Shown here: positions 1-5,338 of the stretch, in pieces
Layout: each line of letters begins with the position of its first letter
Position numbering within the stretch: position 1 is the first letter of the stretch
Origin: an uncultured Methanomicrobiales archaeon
GTDB taxonomy: Archaea; Thermoplasmatota; Thermoplasmata; Methanomassiliicoccales; Methanomethylophilaceae
Length of the DNA stretch: 6,639 bases
Reading direction: 5' to 3'
NCBI GenBank assembly: GCA_946528255.1
Contig: CAMMYR010000037.1
Span: 1 to 6,639, forward strand
Notes under the pieces: model-generated
What the model was told of the DNA's origin: nothing
Databases searched by the model: none
The model's input: the letters and a program-made list of their open reading frames with translations, nothing else
Made by a program: the position numbers and the translations under genes

Positions 1-758
1 ACTCCATAGACGATGCCGTCAAAATGGCCAAAGAGCAGCCTGACAAGCCCCTGGTGTTCGTCGGCGTGGGCTTCGAGACCACCGCCCCTTCCACCTGCGT
101 CCCCCTCCACACCGACGGCTGCCCCGAGAATTTCAGCATCTACAGCTGCCACAGGATCTGCCCGCCCATCCTGGATACCATCTTCAGCCTGGGCGAGAAC
201 AGGATCGACGGATTGATCCAGCCCGGGCACGTGGCCGTGATAACCGGCACCAAGATGTTCGAGGACTTCTGCAAGGCCAGGCCCGTCCCCCAGGTCATCG
301 CCGGGTTCGAGCCGTTGGACATGCTGATGTCCGTGTACATGCTGTGCAAGCAGCTCAAGGAGGGCAGGGCGGAGGTGGAGAACGAGTACTCCCGCCTGGT
401 CAGGCCCGAGGGGAACCCCGTGGCGATGAAGCTCATGGAGGACACCTACGACCCGGTGGACCGCCACTGGAGGGGATTCCCGCTCATCCCCAAGAGCGCG
501 CTGGCCCTCAAGCCGAAGTTCGCCGACCACGATGCCACAAAGGTGCACGAGGACATCCTGGCCAACACCCCCGAGGTGGAGGCCGAGGCCAAGGGATGCA
601 GGTGCGGCGATGTGCTCAGGGGGATAATCAAATCGGAGCAGTGCCCCATGTTCGGCAAGGTCTGCAAGCCCATGAACCCCATGGGCCCCTGTATGGTATC
701 CGCCGAGGGCAACTGCAGCATCGCATACAGATTGGGATCCAAGAGGCTGCGAACATGA
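1..758 (+). CDS. hypD: HypD, [NiFe]-hydrogenase maturation protein (C-terminal part; 5' end outside window)
   Basis: HypD is the iron-sulfur scaffold that, with HypC, assembles the Fe(CN)2CO unit of [NiFe] hydrogenases in the cytoplasm. The frame is open from the window edge (first full codon at 3), so the N-terminal third is missing and the ATG at 24 is internal. Visible family signatures are GFETTAP (about 69-89), PGHV, AGFEPLDML, and the C-terminal cysteine block: CRCGDVLRG, then CPMFGKVC, then GPCMVSAEGNC. In the family these C-terminal cysteines include the [4Fe-4S] ligands, and all are present here. It ends in TGA, and its last bases overlap the ATG of the next gene (ATGA). In a methanogen the likely client is an Mvh-type hydrogenase coupled to heterodisulfide reductase; that is inference. 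Identification is very secure. Confidence 0.96.
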   Translation, partial: SIDDAVKMAKEQPDKPLVFVGVGFETTAPSTCVPLHTDGCPENFSIYSCHRICPPILDTIFSLGENRIDGLIQPGHVAVITGTKMFEDFCKARPVPQVIAGFEPLDMLMSVYMLCKQLKEGRAEVENEYSRLVRPEGNPVAMKLMEDTYDPVDRHWRGFPLIPKSALALKPKFADHDATKVHEDILANTPEVEAEAKGCRCGDVLRGIIKSEQCPMFGKVCKPMNPMGPCMVSAEGNCSIAYRLGSKRLRT

Positions 759-1315
759 CCAAGCTGATGACAGAGACCGTGCTGAGGAAGAGGATCCTCA
801 TCATCACCAACGATTCGACCGTCTTCAAGGACAAGAAGAGGCTGCTGACCGCCTTCGAGATGTTCGAGGGCAGGATGACAGAGGTCAAGAACCTGGTCGC
901 CCGCCTGGACACCGCGAAGAACGCCAAGGGCGACAAGCTCTGCGACGTGTCCTTCGGCGTCATATCGACCAAATACGGCTTCGTGCCGGGCAACTACATG
1001 GTCACCGGGTACGACGAGGTCATGGACTCCAAGGAGGGGTACGAAGCCTGCCAGGAGAGGAAGCAGTACGTGGAGCAGGTGTCCTACCTGACCCAGCCCT
1101 TCGACCTCACCATATTCTGCATCCCCAAGGAGATGTTCAGGATGTTCCTGGATGCGGACCAGATCCGCGACGGGTGCGTCGTGGCCGTCACCAGCCCCGA
1201 ATTCAAGGACAGGGTCGAGGCCAAGAAATGGTATTTCCTGGAGCGCTCCGGCGCCCGCGTGGGCAGCGAGAACGCGGACAGGATCGAGGAGATCGTCAGG
1301 GAGCTCTGCGCCTGA
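755..1315 (+). CDS. Conserved-looking protein of unknown function, translationally coupled to hypD
   Basis: I do not recognise this 186-residue protein. It is soluble in character, with no signal peptide or membrane segment, and alternates beta-like hydrophobic stretches (RILIITND near residue 13, DLTIFCIPK near 114, GCVVAVTSPEF near 137) with charged helices, suggesting a Rossmann-like alpha/beta fold. A central segment, VISTKYGFVPGNYMVTGYD (about residues 70-88), vaguely recalls the 'S-x-KYG-hydrophobic...YD' pattern of DUF6884/YaaA-like proteins; I would not assign it on that basis. The start overlaps the hypD stop by four bases (ATGA), and an AGAGG about 8 nt upstream can serve as ribosome site. 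A second ATG lies four codons in. Codon use is normal for the region. The coupling suggests co-expression with hypD, but gives no function. Its last 20 bases overlap the convergent DNA-glycosylase gene. Confidence 0.85.
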   Translation: MTKLMTETVLRKRILIITNDSTVFKDKKRLLTAFEMFEGRMTEVKNLVARLDTAKNAKGDKLCDVSFGVISTKYGFVPGNYMVTGYDEVMDSKEGYEACQERKQYVEQVSYLTQPFDLTIFCIPKEMFRMFLDADQIRDGCVVAVTSPEFKDRVEAKKWYFLERSGARVGSENADRIEEIVRELCA

Positions 1316-1979
1316 GGGCCTTCAGGCTCTCCTTGTCCTCAGCGGGCACGCGGTAGGATTCCCGTATCTTCTGTATCGATTTGTTCTGGGTCCAGTCGCA
1401 CAGACGACCGGATTCCAGCGCCGCGCGGGTCATCTCCGGGAACCGGACGTAGCACACCGATACCGCCCATGCCGCGCCCATGCGGTAGTAGTAACCCGGG
1501 TTGTCGCGGGACATTATGTCCTCCAGCAGGAGGCGGGTGCTCTCCGCGTCCTTGAACGCGGACATGCGCATGACCACGGACACCCTCATCCTGAACTCAT
1601 CGCCGGAATCGATGAGGGATGCGAAGTAATCCCAAGCCTCCCCCTCCGCGCCCTTCTGCACCTTCCAGGACGAGCAGAAGGTGTCGCAGGTCGACCAGTT
1701 GTCTATCCTTGGCAGGAAAGCCTCTGTGCGCTGGATCCTCTCCTCCTGGGGCATCCTCGCTGTTGCTATGATGAGTCCGAAGAGCATCTCCTCCTCGAAA
1801 TTGGAGGGCTCCTCCTCCAGGATCTCCCTCCAGCCGCCCTTGCAGATCTCCTTGGCCAGGGCGCGGATCTGCGGTATTCTGGCGCCCAGTATCTTCTCCT
1901 TCCCAGGGATCAGCTTGGCCACGAACTTGGCATTATCCGGATCCGCATATGATTCCAGCACCGAACGGTAATCGATCAT
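1296..1979 (-). CDS. AlkD-like DNA alkylation repair protein (HEAT-like DNA glycosylase)
   Basis: This family (PF08713) consists of HEAT-like helical repeats that bind DNA and excise cationic N3-/N7-alkylpurines without base flipping. The protein is all-helical, about 227 residues, a normal length. Visible family signatures are LIPGKEKILGARIPQIRALAKEI near the N-terminus, DNWSTCD in the middle (Trp and Asp in the spacing of AlkD Trp109/Asp113), an Arg in EFRMRVSV that may match AlkD Arg148, YYYRMGAAWAVS, and the C-terminal WTQNKSIQKIRESYR. I chose the ATG at 1979 because a GAGGGTG lies six bases upstream; an in-frame ATG at 1994 would add five residues (MRVHW) but has no such site. The 5' end overlaps the end of ogt by 47 bases, implying one transcript and coupled translation. 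The stop (TGA) overlaps the convergent unknown gene by 20 bases. Family is secure; activity is inferred. Confidence 0.9.
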   Translation of the reverse strand: MIDYRSVLESYADPDNAKFVAKLIPGKEKILGARIPQIRALAKEICKGGWREILEEEPSNFEEEMLFGLIIATARMPQEERIQRTEAFLPRIDNWSTCDTFCSSWKVQKGAEGEAWDYFASLIDSGDEFRMRVSVVMRMSAFKDAESTRLLLEDIMSRDNPGYYYRMGAAWAVSVCYVRFPEMTRAALESGRLCDWTQNKSIQKIRESYRVPAEDKESLKALRRRAP

Positions 1980-2448
1980 CCAATGCACCCTCATGGACCA
2001 GGAGCTTTCTCTTAAGAGACGTCCCGCCGCTGTATGATCCCAATCCGCCGGAGGCGGGGAGTACGCGGTGGCAGGGGATGATTATCGGTATCGGGTTCTC
2101 GGCGCAGACGGTCCCCACGGCGCGGAAGGCCCCCGGATGTCCTGATTCCTCAGCGATCTGCGAATATGTCCTGGTCTCCCCGTACGGTATGCGCCTGACG
2201 GCCTCCAGGACATCCTGTCTGAATTCCGTGCCCTCTACGAGCACATCCACATCGAACTCCGTGACCGAACCGGACAGATAGCCGTTGATCTGCTCCGCCG
2301 CATCCGCTATGGCGGGCGTCTCGGACTCATCCATCGGAGGCAGGTTCATGCAGGGCAGGTATACGCCGGTGATACGCCCCTGGCCATCCTCCGTGATGCT
2401 TATCCTGCCGAGCAGGGTAAGATACGAGAATATCCTCGGTCCGGTCAT
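1933..2448 (-). CDS. ogt: Methylated-DNA--protein-cysteine S-methyltransferase (MGMT/Ogt)
   Basis: This is a suicide repair enzyme that moves the alkyl group from O6-alkylguanine (and O4-alkylthymine) onto its own cysteine. At 171 residues it has the usual two-part layout: a variable N-terminal domain (about 1-75) and the conserved C-terminal winged-helix domain. The latter shows RRIPYGETRTYSQIAEESG, RAVGTVCAENP (Arg109 as the base-flipping arginine finger), and the active-site motif IIIPCHRVL with Cys126. The family core ends at KRKLLVHEGA; the last 16 residues (LDDRL...) are a tail encoded where the gene overlaps the AlkD-like gene. The start has no Shine-Dalgarno, but a TATA-like box lies about 27 nt upstream, suggesting a leaderless mRNA. 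With the downstream glycosylase it covers both O- and N-alkyl lesions. Identification is very secure. Confidence 0.95.
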   Translation of the reverse strand: MTGPRIFSYLTLLGRISITEDGQGRITGVYLPCMNLPPMDESETPAIADAAEQINGYLSGSVTEFDVDVLVEGTEFRQDVLEAVRRIPYGETRTYSQIAEESGHPGAFRAVGTVCAENPIPIIIPCHRVLPASGGLGSYSGGTSLKRKLLVHEGALDDRLPFGAGIICGSG

Positions 2449-2467
2449 GTGGATTAAGATGGGATTG

Positions 2468-2480
2468 GAAAGTATAACTA
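2468..2480 (-). promoter_or_regulatory. Putative TATA box for the ogt/AlkD-like operon
   Basis: On the minus strand the bases read TAGTTATACTTTC, centred about 27 nt upstream of the ogt ATG. That is the normal distance from an archaeal TATA box to the transcription start, so the message would begin at or next to the ATG. The match to the consensus is moderate. It lies in the 87-bp divergent spacer shared with the DUF1848 gene. Confidence 0.4.
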
Positions 2481-2503
2481 TCTAATCCAGGCCGGAATCG
2501 GCA

Positions 2504-2514
2504 TTAACATATCC
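2504..2514 (+). promoter_or_regulatory. Putative TATA box for the DUF1848 gene
   Basis: TTAACATATCC lies about 27 nt before the ATG at 2536, and no Shine-Dalgarno is visible in between, so a leaderless start is likely. The match is weak to moderate, and the assignment rests mainly on spacing. It sits back to back with the ogt promoter. Confidence 0.35.
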
Positions 2515-2535
2515 TGCCGGGGCCATACGCCATGC

Positions 2536-3573
2536 ATGATCATATCGGCTAGCCGCCGCACTGACATCCCCGCATTCCACACGGAATGGCTGATGAACCG
2601 CCTGCGCGCCGGCTACGCCCTGGTCCGCAATCCCGTGAGCAAGAACGTGGTCTACAGGGTGGACCTCACGCGGAGGAACGTGGACTGCATCGCGTTCATA
2701 ACCAAGAACCCCATGCCCCTGGAGCCCCATCTGAGGGAGTTCGGCTCCATGGGGCACCTGTACACCTTCCAGGTCACTATGACCCCCTACGGGAAGGATC
2801 TGGAGCCCGGGGTGCCCTTCAAGGCCGACATCAACGACTGCTGCATCCGCATTGCGGACAGGATAGGCAGGGACAGGATGGCCTGGCGCTACGATCCCAT
2901 CGTTCTCAACAACCGCATCGGCCTGGATTACCACAAACGCAAATTCGAGATGATGTGCTCCGAGGCCTCACAGTGGACCGACCGCTGCATCATAAGCTTC
3001 GTGGACATGTACGGCAAGCTCCTCCGCCTGAAGGAGGAGGGGGTCATCAGGGAGATCACGAGGGATGAGAAGGCGGCCTTCGCGAAGATGGCCGCCAGGA
3101 CCGCCGAGGACTACGGCATGACGATCACCAGCTGCTGCGCCAAGGAGGACCTGTCGGAATATGGAGTCATCAGCAGGCCCTGCATGGATGCGGCGACTTA
3201 CCGCAGCCTGAACATACCGTACGAGGTCGCGGGAACTCCCATGAGGGAGAATTGCAGGTGCATAAAGAGCATCGACATCGGTGCCTACGACACCTGCCTG
3301 CACGATTGCGTCTATTGCTATGCTAACCGCACGAATCCCGCAGAAAGGGCTTCCAGGGTCTATTCTCCCGAGTCCGAGTTGCTCTGGGGAGAGCTTACGC
3401 CGAGGGACGAGGTGGTCGACCTGTCCCCGCGCGAGGCATCTCGTCTCGGGGATTTCCTGCGATCAGATGATCTGCCTGCAGCCGGAACTCCTGATCTCCG
3501 CGATGCGGAAGTCGTTCGCAACTGCACCCTGGGGCATAGTCCTGTTGTAGAGTCCTGTTCTTCCCATGATTGA
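2536..3573 (+). CDS. DUF1848 family protein with radical-SAM-like CX3CX2C motif
   Basis: The N-terminus MIISASRRTDIPAFH is the hallmark of DUF1848, a family without established function. The body shows VRNPVS, DCIAFITKNP, YTFQVTMTPYG, MAWRYDPIV and FVDMYGKL. Near residues 240-263 come CRCIKSIDIGAYDTC and CLHDCVYCYAN; Cys254, Cys258 and Cys261 form a CX3CX2C triad as in radical-SAM enzymes, here near the C-terminus rather than the N-terminus. The family usually ends shortly after this, at about residue 290-300 (roughly 300 aa in all). Here the frame stays open to 345 residues. By my hand count the codons from 3463 to 3570 have G or C in third place in only 15 of 36, well below the neighbouring genes, so the tail may not be conserved. 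The ATG at 2532 is out of frame and stops at once. The family call is secure; the 3' end is less so. Confidence 0.92.
   Translation: MIISASRRTDIPAFHTEWLMNRLRAGYALVRNPVSKNVVYRVDLTRRNVDCIAFITKNPMPLEPHLREFGSMGHLYTFQVTMTPYGKDLEPGVPFKADINDCCIRIADRIGRDRMAWRYDPIVLNNRIGLDYHKRKFEMMCSEASQWTDRCIISFVDMYGKLLRLKEEGVIREITRDEKAAFAKMAARTAEDYGMTITSCCAKEDLSEYGVISRPCMDAATYRSLNIPYEVAGTPMRENCRCIKSIDIGAYDTCLHDCVYCYANRTNPAERASRVYSPESELLWGELTPRDEVVDLSPREASRLGDFLRSDDLPAAGTPDLRDAEVVRNCTLGHSPVVESCSSHD
3425..3451. other. GC-rich hairpin near the end of the DUF1848 domain
   Basis: CCCCG (3425-3429) pairs with CGGGG (3447-3451), and inside it CGAG (3432-3435) pairs with CTCG (3440-3443) around a GCAT loop. It lies just where the DUF1848 domain normally ends and 11 bases beyond the stop of the antisense small ORF at 3463. 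No T-run follows on either strand, so it is a weak terminator candidate at best. Confidence 0.25.
3463..3567 (-). CDS. Candidate 34-residue small protein, antisense to the DUF1848 gene 3' end
   Basis: The predicted product begins MGRTGLYNRTMPQG and ends RSSGCRQII; it is polar and basic, with one cysteine and no membrane segment. I do not recognise it. Two things support it. First, a strong TATA box (CTTATATA, minus strand) is centred about 26 nt upstream of the ATG, as for a leaderless gene. Second, codon use looks native: 25 of 34 codons end in G or C by hand count, with runs such as AAC GAC TTC CGC ATC GCG GAG ATC AGG, whereas the opposite DUF1848 frame over the same bases scores about 42%. 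Against it, the ORF is short, and it lies wholly opposite another open frame. The TATA box could instead drive an antisense or untranslated RNA. Confidence 0.4.
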   Translation of the reverse strand: MGRTGLYNRTMPQGAVANDFRIAEIRSSGCRQII

Positions 3574-3589
3574 AACGACGTCTCCGGAG

Positions 3590-3597
3590 TATATAAG
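3590..3597 (-). promoter_or_regulatory. Strong TATA box (CTTATATA) facing left
   Basis: Read on the minus strand, CTTATATA is a near-perfect archaeal TATA box. The predicted start, about 26 nt downstream, falls at the ATG of the small ORF at 3567. Because TATA boxes are partly symmetric, it could also act rightward, giving mntP a leader of about 55-60 nt. The spacing to the leftward ATG favours the minus-strand reading. Confidence 0.5.
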
Positions 3598-3605
3598 CCT
3601 CAGAG

Positions 3606-3633
3606 GGGGAGGTCCCCGAAAGTACCGAAAGTG
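3606..3633 (+). promoter_or_regulatory. Palindrome plus tandem repeat upstream of mntP, possible operator
   Basis: GGGGA-GG-TCCCC (3606-3617) is an inverted repeat with 5-base arms. It runs straight into two tandem 9-base units, CCGAAAGTA (3616-3624) and CCGAAAGTG (3625-3633). These elements lie 14-40 nt upstream of the mntP TATA box, where archaeal regulators or TFB-recruiting activators bind. A metal-responsive regulator is a reasonable guess for a manganese exporter, but nothing in the sequence names one. Confidence 0.35.
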
Positions 3634-3645
3634 GGCCCTGTGCCC

Positions 3646-3654
3646 CATAAATAC
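3646..3654 (+). promoter_or_regulatory. Putative TATA box for mntP
   Basis: CCATAAATA is centred about 25 nt upstream of the mntP ATG at 3675, the spacing of a leaderless archaeal gene. The only ribosome-site-like bases (AGGT) lie three bases from the ATG, too close to work well, which supports a leaderless start. Confidence 0.45.
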
Positions 3655-3674
3655 GGGCAACCGTTCTAGGTACC

Positions 3675-4547
3675 ATGGATGCCGTGACCGTTCTCCTCCT
3701 GGGCGTGGGCCTGGCCATGGACGCCTTCGCGGTCTCCATATGCAAGGGGATGATGTCCAGGAAGGACCTGGCCGTCGTGGCTCTCGCCACCGGGGCCTGG
3801 TTCGGATTCTTCCAGTTCCTGATGCCCCTGATAGGGTTCGCCCTGGGGTCCGCCGTATATGACCTGGTATCGGATTACGCGCACTGGGTCGCCTTCGCCA
3901 TCCTCCTCCTGATAGGATTGAACATGATCAGGGAGGACCTCTCCGATGAAGAGGAGCAGGACGGGAGCCTTGGCCTCGTCACCATGGCCACCCTGGCCGT
4001 GGCGACCAGCATAGACGCTCTTATCGTCGGCATATCCATGTCCATGGAATCGCAGGAGATCCTCATCCCCGCAGCGGCCATCGGAATCATAACATTCGCC
4101 ATAAGCGCCTGCGGCGCCGGCATCGGCAGGAAGTTCGGCACGGACAGGATAAAACACGCGGGCACCCTCGGAGGATGCATCCTGATAATCCTGGGCGTGA
4201 AGACCCTCTTAGTCGGACTGGGCGTCCTTCGAGGGTGCGGAGATCAGGAGGTACTTCCTGACATAGGTGTTGACCGATCCGGCCAGGTCGAAATCGTCCG
4301 CCTTGCGCCTGAACAATCCAAGGCCGACGGACTCGCCCTTGGTCTGGCTGATGATGCCCTCGAAGGCGGTGACGAGCTCCTTCATGTTCTCGTCGTTCCA
4401 GTAGTGGCGCACGGCCGCCCTGTCTTCCTCGGTCATCTCCTCCATGTACGCGGAAACGTAGTCCCTGAAGAGGGCGAATGTGTGGCAGAGGATGTTCTCG
4501 TCCTCCACGTAGGTGGCCTCGTCGTATCCCATGAGCTGCAGCATTGA
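3675..4547 (+). CDS. mntP: MntP-type manganese efflux protein with antisense run-on C-terminus
   Basis: MntP (formerly DUF204/YebN) exports Mn2+ across the cytoplasmic membrane. The first 185 or so residues match the family: six hydrophobic helices, GLAMDAFAVSICKGM in helix 1 with Asp16, and ATSIDALIVGISM in helix 4 with Asp114, both acidic residues typical of the transport path. A charged loop EDLSDEEEQDG (about 87-97) separates the two three-helix halves, and helix 6 is GGCILIILGVKTLLVGLGVL. MntP normally stops here at about 180-190 residues. This frame has no stop until 4547, adding about 105 residues without membrane segments, in codons that look non-native and lie antisense to the zinc-ribbon gene. 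The functional protein is probably the first 185 residues; the rest is either a true extension after stop loss or a sequence error near 4200-4230. Confidence 0.88.
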   Translation: MDAVTVLLLGVGLAMDAFAVSICKGMMSRKDLAVVALATGAWFGFFQFLMPLIGFALGSAVYDLVSDYAHWVAFAILLLIGLNMIREDLSDEEEQDGSLGLVTMATLAVATSIDALIVGISMSMESQEILIPAAAIGIITFAISACGAGIGRKFGTDRIKHAGTLGGCILIILGVKTLLVGLGVLRGCGDQEVLPDIGVDRSGQVEIVRLAPEQSKADGLALGLADDALEGGDELLHVLVVPVVAHGRPVFLGHLLHVRGNVVPEEGECVAEDVLVLHVGGLVVSHELQH

Positions 4548-5204
4548 CGTGACCAGGTAATCGACTATCTCGCAGTTGCGGTTGTACTCTATTATCCTGC
4601 AGAAGAGGTTGCTGAGTACATCGCTGAACACCGGGTCCTCGATCGTGACCCCCAGGTCCCTGAGCTTGCGCCTGTAGATCCTGTTGATGGTCAGATACAG
4701 GACGTACGTGCAGGGCTCCTTGAGGCGGTCGTAGAGGATCTCGCCCAGACGGTCGATGTACTTGATGTAATCGAAGTTGACGAACTCCGTCTCGATATAG
4801 TAGATATGGTCCGAGATCATGGCGGACATTGTGCAGACGTACGCATCGAAGTTCTGGAAGGTCTCCAGCTTCTCTATGGACTTGCGCCATTCGGCCAGCG
4901 CCTTTCCGTCCTCCCCCATCTGCATGTAGATGCAGCCGAGGAGCATGAGCTCGTCGGGATCCTCGCCGCCGGATTCCTCTATCATGGCCTGAACGGTCTC
5001 GAAGGCCTTCGGCAGGTTGTCGTCCTTTATCATGGCGATGACGGGGGAGTACTTCTCTACATTGCCGACTACCGCGGGGAACTGCTCGAAGTCCGAACGG
5101 TTCTTGTAGAGCCTCTTCCCGCAACTGTCGCATAGATCGTAGAGATCATCTCCGGCGACTACCGCCCCGCTGCAATAGGGGCAGTATTGCATGGTCATTG
5201 CCAT
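4209..5204 (-). CDS. Zinc-ribbon protein with TPR-like helical region, function unknown
   Basis: This 331-residue protein starts with a zinc ribbon: Cys8-Pro-Tyr-Cys11 and Cys25-Asp-Ser-Cys28, two CXXC knuckles 13 residues apart. The remainder is helical and soluble. Residues about 60-110 look like a tetratricopeptide-type repeat (AFETVQAMIEE, then LMLLGCIYMQMGEDGKALAEWRKSIEKL), followed by longer helices rich in Tyr, Asp and Glu. I know no named family. The architecture suggests an adaptor or scaffold, but that is a guess. Three in-frame ATGs (5204, 5198, 5192) lie before the ribbon; a TATA-like box about 27 nt upstream favours the first or a nearby one, with no Shine-Dalgarno. Codon use is typical of the window. 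The 3' end converges with mntP, whose normal domain would end about 20 bases beyond this stop (TAA). Confidence 0.88.
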   Translation of the reverse strand: MAMTMQYCPYCSGAVVAGDDLYDLCDSCGKRLYKNRSDFEQFPAVVGNVEKYSPVIAMIKDDNLPKAFETVQAMIEESGGEDPDELMLLGCIYMQMGEDGKALAEWRKSIEKLETFQNFDAYVCTMSAMISDHIYYIETEFVNFDYIKYIDRLGEILYDRLKEPCTYVLYLTINRIYRRKLRDLGVTIEDPVFSDVLSNLFCRIIEYNRNCEIVDYLVTSMLQLMGYDEATYVEDENILCHTFALFRDYVSAYMEEMTEEDRAAVRHYWNDENMKELVTAFEGIISQTKGESVGLGLFRRKADDFDLAGSVNTYVRKYLLISAPSKDAQSD

Positions 5205-5227
5205 AGCCCAATGAACCTGATATTCAC

Positions 5228-5235
5228 TATATGAT
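5228..5235 (-). promoter_or_regulatory. Putative TATA box for the zinc-ribbon gene
   Basis: CATATAGT on the minus strand is centred about 27 nt upstream of the ATG at 5204. No ribosome site precedes the ATG, so a leaderless transcript is likely. Much of the flanking sequence is AT-rich, so chance matches are easier here than elsewhere in the window. Confidence 0.4.
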
Positions 5236-5281
5236 GGTTGCCGAAATACCCATCGTTCTCACTTAATTATTTTAGTTATCA

Positions 5282-5298
5282 CATTAATTTTTTTAATG
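5282..5298. repeat. Inverted repeat CATTAA-N5-TTAATG
   Basis: This is a perfect 6-base inverted repeat around five T (plus strand). It abuts the A5/T5 tract of the adjacent terminator candidate and lies about 80 nt upstream of the zinc-ribbon gene. It may be an operator or part of the T-rich termination zone. AT-rich repeats of this size can occur by chance. Confidence 0.3.
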
Positions 5299-5333
5299 AA
5301 AAACGTCCGGAAAGGTCCCGGGAAACCTCGGAC
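5299..5333 (-). terminator. Hairpin plus T5, minus-strand terminator candidate
   Basis: GTCCG (5305-5309) pairs with CGGAC (5329-5333); after a 3-base bulge AGGT (5313-5316) pairs with ACCT (5325-5328), with an 8-base loop. On the minus strand the stem is followed at once by GTTTTTC. It would end a leftward transcript arising between 5340 and 5575, so it points to an RNA or small gene in this gap rather than to mcr read-through alone. Confidence 0.45.
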
Positions 5334-5338
5334 AGAAT

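Noticed and set aside
13..216. Short plus-strand frame over the hypD start
   Set aside because: It is an out-of-frame reading of hypD with Ser/Pro/Ala-rich low complexity.
1152..1952. A 266-residue plus-strand open frame over the AlkD-like and unknown genes
   Set aside because: The product is Arg/Ala/Pro/His-rich with no motif, and it lies opposite a clearly conserved DNA-glycosylase gene.
4209..4212. TAG at 4210-4212 as a pyrrolysine codon inside mntP
   Set aside because: It is not in the mntP frame, which reads TTA at 4209-4211; no in-frame TAG occurs in any gene of the window.
4087..5133. A 348-residue open frame on the minus strand, longer than the zinc-ribbon gene it overlaps
   Set aside because: Its product is rich in Arg, Gly and His in low-complexity order, typical of an out-of-frame reading of GC-rich coding DNA; the overlapping zinc-ribbon frame has sensible composition, CXXC motifs and a promoter.
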